From the NCBI GenBank assembly GCA_947478315.1, contig CANJWF010000033.1, forward strand, positions 1 through 9,885: DNA of 9,885 nt, given 5' to 3'. Of the stretch, positions 1-7,105 are shown piece after piece. The notes under the pieces are model-generated. The model was not told where the DNA came from. It searched no databases and saw only the letters and a list, made by a program, of their open reading frames with translations. The stretch's first letter is position 1, and each line of letters begins with the position of its first letter. The position numbers were made by a program, and so were the translations under genes. This DNA comes from Sphingobacteriaceae bacterium (lineage in GTDB: Bacteria; Bacteroidota; Bacteroidia; Sphingobacteriales; Sphingobacteriaceae).

Positions 1-443
1 TAGGGTCTCAACCCTAATAGACCCTGAAGAGACAAAAATGACACTACAATCCGCCCACCACCACCTAATCCTAAATTAATTTCATGTGTTTTTGACGTTA
101 GAGCATTAAAACTATTGCTTTCATGATAATTATAAGAACATGCCCCATAAAGTAAGAATTCAACATCACTAACCGATTTGAGCGGTATGGCTTTAATTTG
201 AGTGAGACCAATACTCATGTATTTAACATTTTCATCCCAAATTGGAATCGCCGTTACTTGCGTAGCGTAACTTCCATAAGACAATTTGTAAGACAATCCG
301 GAACTCATTAAACCTAACGTTGCTCCAAAACTATGTTTGAAAGTTTGAGGTTGTTTCGTGATAATAAAACTAGACTGTTGAGCATAATTTTTGGTTATTA
401 CACTAAAAACCAGCACACAAATAATTATTGACCGAATAGACAT
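1..443 (-). CDS. Probable exported / outer-membrane protein, 3' end outside the window
   Basis: An uninterrupted frame starts with ATG at 443 and runs off the left edge after 147 complete codons, so the C-terminus is missing. The N-terminus (MSIRSIIICVLVFSVITKNYA, then QQ) is a good signal peptide: short charged start, hydrophobic core, likely cleavage after the A. The mature part alternates polar and hydrophobic residues, with many Gly, Ser, Tyr and Thr. Short strand-like stretches (FGATLGLMSSGLSYKLSYG, INLGLGGGG) resemble a small outer-membrane beta-barrel, but I cannot name a family. It lies 55 bp downstream of the phospholipase-like gene on the same strand, with a possible promoter of its own in the gap. 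The coding call and the export signal are fairly secure. The barrel assignment is inference from composition. Confidence 0.7.
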   Translation of the reverse strand, partial: MSIRSIIICVLVFSVITKNYAQQSSFIITKQPQTFKHSFGATLGLMSSGLSYKLSYGSYATQVTAIPIWDENVKYMSIGLTQIKAIPLKSVSDVEFLLYGACSYNYHESNSFNALTSKTHEINLGLGGGGRIVVSFLSLQGLLGLRP

Positions 444-464
444 AACAGTATAAAATTTTATTTA

Positions 465-472
465 CAAATATA
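465..472 (-). promoter_or_regulatory. Candidate -7 promoter element before the outer-membrane protein gene
   Basis: The minus strand reads TATATTTG, an exact match to the Bacteroidota -7 consensus TAnnTTTG, 21 nt before the ATG at 443. No TTTG/TTG -33 box occurs at the expected 17-23 nt spacing upstream, so this may be a weak promoter or chance in AT-rich DNA. Confidence 0.35.
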
Positions 473-498
473 CAGGAATAGGACTCTTTTTTTATTAA

Positions 499-1494
499 TT
501 AATCTTCTTCACCCTCTGCTCTACCAATCATTTTAAGTAGAGGTTCTCTCTCATTGTCGAGCGTATTTTGTTTAATGGCACTCATTTTCTTATTCGATTC
601 ATATAAATTGGGTTGACCTGCATCTACCCATGCGGAATACCAATAACTTCCTATCGCTAACATGGCTGATTGCATTTTCCGCTCAACCATACCGTTCAAA
701 AGTTGATGATAGGCTGCTGCATAAGAAGAAGAAAAACCCTTAACCTGCTTTTTACCTTTTTTAATAATCGCATATTTTTCATCTGAAGAAAAAGTTTCAC
801 TCAAGTGTTTTTCCATACGTAAAACCGTATCTAAGGAAGCAAAAGATAATCCCACAATTTGCCAAGCATCAACGAGTGGATTAACAATATAATGAGCTTT
901 CCCTACATAATGACTATAGTTAGCCGCAAACATTTCTGGCAACCGACTTTCCCACAAGGCATGGATACCTTTTTGACCCGTCAATTGCCCGTCATAATTT
1001 TCTGAAGTATGCAAAGGCACATGTGCATCGGCAACATAATGTCCTAAATCGGCAGAAAGGCGAATTATTTGTGTAGTATCTTTGCGTTTAAAAGCATTTA
1101 CTAACAATTGATACATGTGTTGAATATGCCAAGGCAATATTCCATATTTTTTCAAGGTATCGGCAGTCCATTTCTTTCTCGCATCCTCCCATTTTTGAGG
1201 AATATCTCTCAAAGCAGTTTTTCCGTAATGGTCTATATCAATGTAGTGTTTAACCGCCTCTGTAGAATCCGTATATCTCCTTTTATCTGGGTTAACAGCT
1301 TGTTGGGTAATTTGATCTATATGCTTCTTATAAAAACCCATGATATTGGAGGGTAATGTAAATACCGCATAACGATTAATACGTTTATGCCCAAAAAATC
1401 CCCAAGAAGAACATAATAGAAGTATCCCAACAAGTAAAAATATATGCAATACTCGTTTATTGAAAATAAAACTATACAAACGATGAATTAACAT
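499..1494 (-). CDS. Exported zinc-dependent phospholipase C / S1-P1 nuclease-like protein
   Basis: Predicted secreted trinuclear-zinc hydrolase acting on phosphodiester bonds, 331 residues from the ATG at 1494. Residues 1-30 form a signal sequence (hydrophobic LHIFLLVGILLLCSS) and the mature chain would begin at Trp31. In this superfamily the N-terminal Trp itself binds zinc. The other expected ligands appear in order: H36, D86 or D88 in HYIDIDH, H123, H152-x3-D156-x5-H162 (GHYVADAHVPLH), and H178-x3-E182. The final HxxxE is the form of Bacillus phospholipase C, whereas S1/P1 nucleases have HxxxD. Substrate (phospholipid or nucleic acid) cannot be decided from sequence. Cys28 gives a weak lipobox-like LLLC, but lipoprotein cleavage there would leave Trp31 internal. 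The ATG overlaps the stop of the upstream glycosyltransferase gene (ATGTTAA), suggesting translational coupling. A longer frame from TTG at 1536 is less likely because it puts 14 extra residues ahead of the signal sequence. Confidence 0.85.
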   Translation of the reverse strand: MLIHRLYSFIFNKRVLHIFLLVGILLLCSSWGFFGHKRINRYAVFTLPSNIMGFYKKHIDQITQQAVNPDKRRYTDSTEAVKHYIDIDHYGKTALRDIPQKWEDARKKWTADTLKKYGILPWHIQHMYQLLVNAFKRKDTTQIIRLSADLGHYVADAHVPLHTSENYDGQLTGQKGIHALWESRLPEMFAANYSHYVGKAHYIVNPLVDAWQIVGLSFASLDTVLRMEKHLSETFSSDEKYAIIKKGKKQVKGFSSSYAAAYHQLLNGMVERKMQSAMLAIGSYWYSAWVDAGQPNLYESNKKMSAIKQNTLDNEREPLLKMIGRAEGEED

Positions 1495-2510
1495 AAGACA
1501 TTTACTAATTGCTGCAAATCTATTTGATAAGCACAATTAAAATGAGTTTGAGGGCAATGTCGATGACCATGAATACCACAAGGACGACAGGCTAAAACTT
1601 GCTCTACTTGAACAGTATGCGAAACAGTAGAAAGTGGACCGTAGCCAAATGCTGGTAATGTAGAACAATAAATAGCCGTAACAGGCGCATCCATGGCAGA
1701 CGCTAAGTGCATCGGGGCTGAATCATTCACATAATTCATCGCCGCATCACGCATCAACGCGGCCGACGCTAAAGGAGATAATTTACCTGTTATATTCTCA
1801 ATTGACAATTGAGGTAGTGCTGTCTTAATTTGTTCACTAACATCCCAATCAACGGGTGCACCCAATAAATAAATAATATACGATTGAAATTGAGGCAACC
1901 TTAACATATTTATCCATTGCTTAACGGGAAACTGCTTCGTTGCCCACATAGATGCTGGTGCTATACAAATATATTTTTTCAATACACCTTCCTCATTGTG
2001 TTTTAACAAAAAAACCGCATCAAAATCGGCTTTAGAAGGATATATTTTCGGTTTGGCAGGCAAATCATCGGTCATTGCAGCAATCAACAATTGATTGCGC
2101 TCCGTCTCATGTTTACCAGAAAAACAATGTTTAATTTTTTCAGAAAAAATTAAAGAAAGTGGATTTTTATCAAAACCAATAGTTTTTTTTGCACCAGAAA
2201 AAACGGTTAAAAATCCAGCACTAAAATGTCTATGTAAATTAACAACTACATCGTAATGAGTACGTCTAATCGTTTTAGCTAATCGAAAAAGATTCTTAAT
2301 TTTTTGTTGTTTCTTATCCCAAACAAGCAGATTATGTAAAAAGGGGTGCGAAGAAAGCACCCCCTCATTACCTTTACGCAGTACAAAATCTATTTGAGCG
2401 TCAGGAAAATATTGATGTAATTTTTCAAGTACCGCAGTTGCCAACACGACATCTCCCAAAAATGCAGTCTGTATAACCAGTATTTTAGCTGGATGCGGAT
2501 TATCTTCCAT
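1488..2510 (-). CDS. Glycosyltransferase family 9 (LPS heptosyltransferase-like)
   Basis: Transfers a sugar, probably a heptose from an ADP-activated donor, to a lipopolysaccharide or other surface-glycan acceptor at the cytoplasmic face of the inner membrane. From the ATG at 2510 it has 340 residues, normal for the family. The N-terminal Rossmann half begins KILVIQTAFLGD, where FLGD (17-20) is the usual GT9 motif. The C-terminal nucleotide-binding half has the APASMWATKQFP stretch (about 184-195) and NDSAPMHLA (262-270), the family donor-site signature. Near the C-terminus four Cys in the CxPC...CP...C arrangement (308, 311, 319, 326) match those of WaaF-like proteins. A GTG at 2522 would add four residues. 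I prefer the ATG because AGGTG lies 9 nt before it. The gene follows dapD closely and overlaps the next gene by 7 nt. Acceptor and exact sugar are not inferable. Confidence 0.9.
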   Translation of the reverse strand: MEDNPHPAKILVIQTAFLGDVVLATAVLEKLHQYFPDAQIDFVLRKGNEGVLSSHPFLHNLLVWDKKQQKIKNLFRLAKTIRRTHYDVVVNLHRHFSAGFLTVFSGAKKTIGFDKNPLSLIFSEKIKHCFSGKHETERNQLLIAAMTDDLPAKPKIYPSKADFDAVFLLKHNEEGVLKKYICIAPASMWATKQFPVKQWINMLRLPQFQSYIIYLLGAPVDWDVSEQIKTALPQLSIENITGKLSPLASAALMRDAAMNYVNDSAPMHLASAMDAPVTAIYCSTLPAFGYGPLSTVSHTVQVEQVLACRPCGIHGHRHCPQTHFNCAYQIDLQQLVNVLC

Positions 2511-2537
2511 TTGATTTTGCACCTGGTATAGTAATAG

Positions 2538-3356
2538 TTACACAGCTATATTAAAATCTCTCAATGCATCATTTAAAGAAGTTTTAAGGTCGGTTGAAGC
2601 CTTGCGTTTACCTATAATGAAAGCACAAGGTACTTGATATTCACCTGCAGGAAACTTTTTAGGATACGTTCCTGGAATAACTACCGAACGCGAGGGAACA
2701 ACGCCTTTATATTCGATAGGTTCAGAACCCGTCACATCAATAATTTTTGTAGAAGCCGTCAATACCACATTGGCACCCAATACCGCCTCTTTTTCTACTC
2801 TTACCCCTTCAACAACAATAGCCCTTGAACCCAAAAAAGCGCCATCTTCGATAATAACGGGAGCAGCTTGTACTGGTTCTAATACACCTCCAATACCCAC
2901 ACCTCCACTCAAATGAACGCCTTTCCCTATTTGGGCACAAGAACCTACTGTTGCCCAAGTATCTACCATTGTACCCTCATCAACATACGCACCAATATTA
3001 ACATAAGAGGGCATCATAACCACACCTGGGGCTAAATAAGCTCCATAGCGTGCAATACCGTGTGGTACCACTCTTACTCCAGCCTCTTTATAGTTGGTTT
3101 TCAATTTCATCTTGTCATGAAAAACAAAAGGTCCAACTTTAATCTCTTCCATCTCCCGAACAGCAAAATATAACAAAACTGCTCGCTTAACCCATTCGTT
3201 AACAACCCAAGAAGTAACCAAATTATCGGCAACCCTCACTTCTCCCTTATCTAAACGATGAATAACTGTCTCTATAGCAGTTCTGTATTCTTTTGAAATC
3301 AATAGCTTGCGGTCTTCCCAAGCCTCTTCTATCAAATTTTTCAAATCTTTCGACAT
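2538..3356 (-). CDS. dapD: 2,3,4,5-tetrahydropyridine-2,6-dicarboxylate N-succinyltransferase
   Basis: Cytoplasmic enzyme of the succinylase branch of lysine/meso-diaminopimelate synthesis. It succinylates tetrahydrodipicolinate from succinyl-CoA, feeding peptidoglycan and lysine. The 272 residues match the usual length. An N-terminal helical domain (1-about 95) has typical opening features (LIEEAWEDR, VIHRLDKGEVRVA). It is followed by a left-handed beta-helix of hexapeptide repeats (about 100-235) with the family stretches VDEGTMVDTWATVGSCAQIG, LSGGVGIGGVLEP (149-161) and EDGAFLGSRAIVVEGV. The C-terminal segment has the usual VPCAFIIGKRK. The ATG at 3356 sits about 16 nt downstream of the predicted transcription start of a strong Bacteroidota promoter. 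Only 27 nt separate its stop from the glycosyltransferase ATG, so the two are probably cotranscribed although functionally unrelated. Confidence 0.97.
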   Translation of the reverse strand: MSKDLKNLIEEAWEDRKLLISKEYRTAIETVIHRLDKGEVRVADNLVTSWVVNEWVKRAVLLYFAVREMEEIKVGPFVFHDKMKLKTNYKEAGVRVVPHGIARYGAYLAPGVVMMPSYVNIGAYVDEGTMVDTWATVGSCAQIGKGVHLSGGVGIGGVLEPVQAAPVIIEDGAFLGSRAIVVEGVRVEKEAVLGANVVLTASTKIIDVTGSEPIEYKGVVPSRSVVIPGTYPKKFPAGEYQVPCAFIIGKRKASTDLKTSLNDALRDFNIAV

Positions 3357-3378
3357 AATAATTTACGTTGTTTAGCGA

Positions 3379-3409
3379 CAAATATAACATCCCCGTTAAC
3401 ACCCACAAA
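3379..3409 (-). promoter_or_regulatory. Bacteroidota-type promoter of dapD
   Basis: On the minus strand TTTG (3409-3406) is followed after exactly 19 nt by TATATTTG (3386-3379), matching the Bacteroidota primary sigma consensus TTTG-N19-TAnnTTTG in both boxes and spacing. Transcription would begin near 3371-3374, giving a leader of roughly 15-18 nt before the dapD ATG. This is the best-formed promoter in the window. Confidence 0.75.
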
Positions 3410-3417
3410 GCAAATCC

Positions 3418-3450
3418 ATGTAATTCGTATCCATTATAGACGAATTACAT
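3418..3450. repeat. 11-bp perfect inverted repeat upstream of the dapD promoter
   Basis: ATGTAATTCGT (3418-3428) is repeated exactly in inverted orientation at 3440-3450 around an 11-nt spacer. It starts 8 bp upstream of the dapD -33 box, where an activator or repressor dimer could bind. No T-run follows on either strand, so a terminator is less likely. The function is unproven. Confidence 0.55.
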
Positions 3451-3691
3451 CTGAAAATAATTATTGGTTTGTGTTTGTGTTCTTTAAGGTACTCATGAAT
3501 CTTCGATGTATTCGTTGTTGTTGGTTCGTAAAAGCACTCATACATAGCTTCGCAAGCTATTGATAAAATCGCCTGAATATGTGTATCCTCCTTTGTTTAG
3601 AGTTTGCTATATGACGGGGTCATTGTTTATTGAGTTGCCTTATCTGCAGTAGAAATAACACGAAGCGACAACGTAACTTAATTTTAATTTT
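3451..3691. other. Divergent intergenic stretch without a recognisable gene
   Basis: This is the middle of the 356-bp gap between the divergent dapD and S4-protein genes. I recognise no RNA gene. It holds a small perfect hairpin (ATAGCTT-CGC-AAGCTAT, 3544-3560) and a minus-strand stop-free frame of 66 codons (3596-3399). That frame has a consensus-like AAAGGAGG (3588-3581) but no usual start codon near it. The first in-frame ATG is at 3545, leaving 49 codons, and no family is recognisable. It could be a decayed gene or chance. Confidence 0.4.
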
Positions 3692-3699
3692 TAGATTTG
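3692..3699 (+). promoter_or_regulatory. Candidate -7 promoter element of the S4 / SDR unit
   Basis: TAGATTTG matches TAnnTTTG and ends 13 nt before the ATG at 3713. Transcription would start close to 3705, giving a very short leader. No good TTTG -33 box lies 17-23 nt upstream, so support is only partial. Confidence 0.4.
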
Positions 3700-3712
3700 A
3701 ACTTTCGTAAAC

Positions 3713-4102
3713 ATGGAATTAAGAATAGACAAATATCTATGGGCTATCCGACTGTTTAAAACACGAAGTTTAGCCACCGATGCTTGTAAAGCAGGAAAGA
3801 TTAAATTGAATGGGAACAATATCAAACCTTCGCATACTGTAAAAATTGGCGAGCTATATCACATTTCTAAAGGAATAGAACGAAAAACTATTAAAGTAAT
3901 TGGGCTTACTGACCGTAGAACAGACGCGCCAACAGCTATTACTTTTTATGAAGATTTAACACCGATAGAAAACACTTACGCCTTTAAAAAAACATTTCAC
4001 CATCCACTACTCCAACGCGACATAGGAGATGGACGCCCTACCAAAAAGGACCGAAGAGACATTGATGATTTACAACAATCATGGTTTGGTAATAACGAAT
4101 AA
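3713..4102 (+). CDS. S4-domain RNA-binding protein, Hsp15-like
   Basis: The 129-residue protein opens with an S4 RNA-binding domain (about 2-60): MELRIDKYLWAIRLFKTRSL, then the KAGKIKLNG turn that inserts into RNA. The C-terminal part (60-129) is basic, with RPTKKDRRD at 108-116, matching the tail of the HslR/Hsp15 family. E. coli Hsp15 binds free 50S subunits still carrying a nascent peptidyl-tRNA and helps recycle them. A similar ribosome-rescue or rRNA-binding role is plausible here but inferred from family. It is the first gene of a likely two-gene plus-strand unit, 27 nt ahead of the sugar-nucleotide reductase gene. The ATG is preceded by an A-rich stretch and not by a Shine-Dalgarno sequence, as elsewhere in the window. 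Confidence 0.9.
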   Translation: MELRIDKYLWAIRLFKTRSLATDACKAGKIKLNGNNIKPSHTVKIGELYHISKGIERKTIKVIGLTDRRTDAPTAITFYEDLTPIENTYAFKKTFHHPLLQRDIGDGRPTKKDRRDIDDLQQSWFGNNE

Positions 4103-4129
4103 ATACATAACGGATACGAATGAGATACT

Positions 4130-5056
4130 ATGAAGAAAAAAATTTTAGTAACAGGAAGCAATGGTCTTTTAGGACAAAAAATAACTGATATTATTCTTCA
4201 AAGAAATAATTTCGAACTTATTGCTACAAGCTTAGGCACCAATCGACATGTAAAGCAATCAGGATATATTTACCACGAATTAGATATTTGTAACCCCTCA
4301 GAACTTGCTGCCGTAATAACTCAACACCATCCCGATGCCATTATTAATACGGCAGCAATGACGAATGTGGACCTGTGCGAAAAAGAACAAGAACAATGTT
4401 TTCAACTCAATGTAGTTGCGGTTGAAAATTTAATAAAGATTTGCGCGCGAGAAAACATTCAATTAATACACCTATCTACCGATTTTATTTTTGATGGCAA
4501 AAATGGTCCTTATTCAGAAACTGACGCACCTAAGCCACTAAGCTATTACGGTCAATCAAAATGGGAAGCGGAAAAACTATTAATCAATTCATTGAGTCAT
4601 TTCGTGATATTAAGAACTATTATCGTATATGGGGTAGCCAATAACATGAGCCGTAGTAATATCGTATTATGGGCAAAATCGGCTTTAGAAAAAGGTGAAA
4701 CATTGCGTGTCGTCAACGACCAATGGCGTATGCCCACATTAGCAGAGGATTTAGCCGAATGTTGTTTGCTTGCTGTCAATAAAGAAGCTCAAGGTATTTT
4801 CAACGTTTCGGGAAAAGACATGATGAATATGGTTGAATTAGTACAACGAGTAGCTAATTTTTGGAACCTTAACACAAAATTAATTCAACCGATTACTTCC
4901 GATAGTCTAGCACAAACAGCTAAAAGACCCTCTAAAACTGGCTTTATTTTAGATAAAGCGATTAAAGAACTCGATTATCAACCCCATAGTTTCGAAGAAG
5001 GCTTAGCTATACTAGACAATCAATTAAAAGCTGAAAAATTTCAATCTATTGCCTAG
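4130..5056 (+). CDS. RmlD-like NAD(P)-dependent sugar-nucleotide reductase (extended SDR)
   Basis: The 308-residue extended short-chain dehydrogenase most resembles dTDP-4-dehydrorhamnose reductases (RmlD_sub_bind family). Visible features: Rossmann GxxGxxG at 9-15 (GSNGLLG), NTAAMTNVD at 73-81 matching the NAA/V-D motif of RmlD, LSTDFIFDG at 115-123 with the catalytic Ser/Thr, and Y140-x3-K144 (YYGQSK). The substrate-side segment RVVNDQWRMPTLAEDLA (193-209) and RPSKTGFILDK (266-276) are also RmlD-like. The enzyme would reduce a 4-keto nucleotide sugar using NAD(P)H for surface polysaccharide synthesis. No rmlA/B/C genes lie nearby, so the rhamnose pathway is not demonstrated and another deoxysugar is possible. 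It converges with the ABC-F gene, 50 bp away. The gap contains only a weak 5-bp hairpin. Confidence 0.87.
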   Translation: MKKKILVTGSNGLLGQKITDIILQRNNFELIATSLGTNRHVKQSGYIYHELDICNPSELAAVITQHHPDAIINTAAMTNVDLCEKEQEQCFQLNVVAVENLIKICARENIQLIHLSTDFIFDGKNGPYSETDAPKPLSYYGQSKWEAEKLLINSLSHFVILRTIIVYGVANNMSRSNIVLWAKSALEKGETLRVVNDQWRMPTLAEDLAECCLLAVNKEAQGIFNVSGKDMMNMVELVQRVANFWNLNTKLIQPITSDSLAQTAKRPSKTGFILDKAIKELDYQPHSFEEGLAILDNQLKAEKFQSIA

Positions 5057-5106
5057 CTTCGAGTCGCACTAGGTAATGCGATAATGTACTATACAAAAAA
5101 GACCAA

Positions 5107-7023
5107 CTAGTTTTCTAATTCAAAAATTTGTTCGGCCATTTGCTCCCACTCTACCTTACAAACTTTTAACGCGTCCTTTAATACATCGTATTGAGAAGTT
5201 TGGGTTTTTAACGCAACTGGGTCTTGATAAATTTTTTCGTCGGCAAGTAGTTTTTCAACCGCTAAAAGTTGTTGTTGAAGATTGGTTACTTGTTGCTCAA
5301 TGGTTGACAATTGTTGATTTAACTTCTTTAGCTTTTTAACTTTCGAATCATCCGCTACTTCCTTAACTTTTTCTTGCTGAATCGTTTTTTTCACTTCGAC
5401 AATTTTGGCACTTTCAGCAATGCCTTGAGCCTGTTTTTGTTTCCAATCTTCATATTCAGCATAAGTACCTGGATAAATTTTAATTTGTTGGTCTTCAATA
5501 TACCATATCTTGTTAGCCACATTATCCAACAAATAACGGTCATGTGAAACCACTATAAATGTGCCTTCGTACTGTTGTAGCGCCTGTATTAGAATATTAA
5601 CAGAAGGAATATCTAAGTGATTAGTAGGCTCATCCAAAATCAAAAAATTAGCATCGGCAGTTAACGTTTTTGCCAATGCCACACGTGATTTTTCGCCCCC
5701 AGAGAGCACCTGTATCTTTTTAAACACATCATCGCCCGTAAACAAAAAACAACCTAACAAGGTTCTCAATTCAGTATCGGACCTATCGGGAGCAGCTCGT
5801 TGCAATTCTTCTAAAATAGAAGATTTCAGATTCAACGCCTCTAACTGATGTTGGGCAAAAAATGCGGGTGTTACATTATGTCCTAATTCTCTAGTTCCTT
5901 CATGCGACTCTACCCCCGCAACAATTCTCAATAAAGTCGACTTACCGCGCCCATTTGCTCCAATCAAAGCAATTTTATCTCCTCGTTCTATTAAAGCTTC
6001 GGCTTTATCTAAGATATCGATAGTTGGATACGATTTACAGATATGCGTTAAAGTGTTAACAACTTTACCCGATTGTTTACTAAACCTAAAATTAAAACTA
6101 ACGGTTGGAGAATCGTCCCCCACATCATCAACTCTATCCATCCGTTCCAAGGCTTTAATACGCGACTGAACCATCTTGGCCTTAGAGGCTTTGGCTCTAA
6201 AGCGCTCAATAAGACGTTCTTCTTCTTTTATTTTTTGTTGCTGATTTTTAAACTGACCACGTTGTATTTCCTCTCTCAACACTTTTTCTTCTAAATAAAA
6301 AGAATAGTTGCCTGCATACTCTGTCAATTGAGCATTCTTAGATTCTACTATTTTATTTACAATGCGATCTAAAAAGTATCGATCATGGGAAACAATAACC
6401 ATAGCGCCTGAGAAGTTTTGCAAATAGTTTTCTAGCCATTCAATAGAGGGCAAATCCAAGTGATTTGTCGGCTCATCCAGTAATAAAATATCAGGTTCTT
6501 GTAATAAAATTTTTGCTAACATCACTCTCATACGCCAACCTCCAGAAAAAGTATTTAACCTGCGCTCATGGTCAACAACACTAAAGCCCAAACCCGCCAA
6601 TATCTCATGCGCCTTATATTCTATTTGATAACCGTCTAAGTGTTCAAATTCTTCTTGTCTATCACTCAGTTTATGCAACAGTGCTTCTGAATGGTCGGTT
6701 TCGAGTTGTTTAATTAAATCTTCTATTTCTGCTAAAAGTTGATTCTGGCGTTCAAAAGCTTCCATGGCCACATGTAAGATACTTTTATCAGATTCGTAAG
6801 ACAACAAATCTTGATTCAGATAGCCTATTTTGAGACTTTTAGATTTGGAAATAGAACCGCCATTAATCGCATACTCTCCTACAATCAATTTTAATAGGGT
6901 AGATTTTCCCGTACCATTGGCTCCAATTAAGCCAACTTTATCGCCGGATTTGATGTGCCAGTTGGCATCGTCATACAAAGCTCTTGAGCCAATGTAAAAA
7001 CTAAGGTTGTTTATTGCTATCAC
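5107..7023 (-). CDS. ABC-F family ATPase (ribosome-associated, Uup/EttA-like)
   Basis: Soluble duplicated ABC ATPase with no membrane segments, 638 residues. First domain: Walker A GANGTGKS 34-41, signature FSGGW 159-163, Walker B LLLDEP ending at E184/P185, H-loop SHD 212-214. Second domain: Walker A GANGRGKS 355-362, signature LSGGE 440-444, Walker B LILDEP with E465, SHD 493-495. Between them lies the charged helical ABC-F linker (about 240-300, EEKVLREEIQRG...RIKALERMD), which in this family contacts P-site tRNA on the ribosome. The tail (about 535-638) is a Lys/Gln/Leu-rich coiled coil as in Uup. Members assist translation, rescue stalled ribosomes or protect against antibiotics. A resistance role cannot be claimed from sequence. 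The start is GTG at 7023, immediately before the conserved INNLSFYIGSR. No ATG occurs until residue 86, beyond Walker A, so GTG is nearly certain. It is transcribed alone. Confidence 0.94.
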   Translation of the reverse strand: MIAINNLSFYIGSRALYDDANWHIKSGDKVGLIGANGTGKSTLLKLIVGEYAINGGSISKSKSLKIGYLNQDLLSYESDKSILHVAMEAFERQNQLLAEIEDLIKQLETDHSEALLHKLSDRQEEFEHLDGYQIEYKAHEILAGLGFSVVDHERRLNTFSGGWRMRVMLAKILLQEPDILLLDEPTNHLDLPSIEWLENYLQNFSGAMVIVSHDRYFLDRIVNKIVESKNAQLTEYAGNYSFYLEEKVLREEIQRGQFKNQQQKIKEEERLIERFRAKASKAKMVQSRIKALERMDRVDDVGDDSPTVSFNFRFSKQSGKVVNTLTHICKSYPTIDILDKAEALIERGDKIALIGANGRGKSTLLRIVAGVESHEGTRELGHNVTPAFFAQHQLEALNLKSSILEELQRAAPDRSDTELRTLLGCFLFTGDDVFKKIQVLSGGEKSRVALAKTLTADANFLILDEPTNHLDIPSVNILIQALQQYEGTFIVVSHDRYLLDNVANKIWYIEDQQIKIYPGTYAEYEDWKQKQAQGIAESAKIVEVKKTIQQEKVKEVADDSKVKKLKKLNQQLSTIEQQVTNLQQQLLAVEKLLADEKIYQDPVALKTQTSQYDVLKDALKVCKVEWEQMAEQIFELEN

Positions 7024-7027
7024 GGCG

Positions 7028-7035
7028 CAAAGGTA
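7028..7035 (-). promoter_or_regulatory. -7 promoter element abutting the ABC-F start codon
   Basis: The minus strand reads TACCTTTG followed by C, a strong form of the Bacteroidota -7 box. Only 4 nt separate it from the GTG at 7023, so the transcript would begin at or next to the start codon (leaderless). A -33 TTG is missing: the upstream sequence is T-rich and abuts the 7060-7104 hairpin. Confidence 0.5.
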
Positions 7036-7059
7036 GAAAATAAAAAATATTGGTTATTC

Positions 7060-7104
7060 TAATTCAGCTTTGTCAAAGTTTAAAATTTTGACAAAGCTGA
7101 ATTA
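7060..7104 (-). terminator. 18-bp perfect hairpin, probable terminator of the small gene
   Basis: Positions 7060-7077 and 7087-7104 are perfect inverted repeats of 18 bp around a 9-nt spacer in which three more base pairs can form. The stem starts 1 nt after the TAA of the 75-codon gene. On the minus strand the stem is followed, after about 12 nt, by six T residues, so the U-tract is displaced. Long, near-perfect stems of this kind are typical terminators in Bacteroidota. It separates the small gene from the ABC-F gene. Confidence 0.75.
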
Positions 7105-7105
7105 A

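Noticed and set aside
1495..1536. Longer phospholipase-like protein starting at TTG 1536
   Set aside because: It would overlap the glycosyltransferase gene by 49 nt and put 14 extra residues before a complete signal peptide. The ATG at 1494 gives a neat 7-nt stop/start overlap.
3544..3560. ATAGCTT-CGC-AAGCTAT hairpin as a terminator or repeat element
   Set aside because: Short stem, no T-run, no second copy in the window and no gene ending next to it.
3363..3676. Inverted pair TTACGTTGT (3363-3371) and ACAACGTAA (3668-3676) as terminal repeats of a small mobile element
   Set aside because: Only 9 bp, with no target duplication or internal element features; compatible with chance.
5064..5081. 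TCGCA/TGCGA hairpin between the convergent reductase and ABC-F genes as a bidirectional terminator
   Set aside because: Only 5 bp with an 8-nt loop and no T-run directly after it on either strand; too weak to call.
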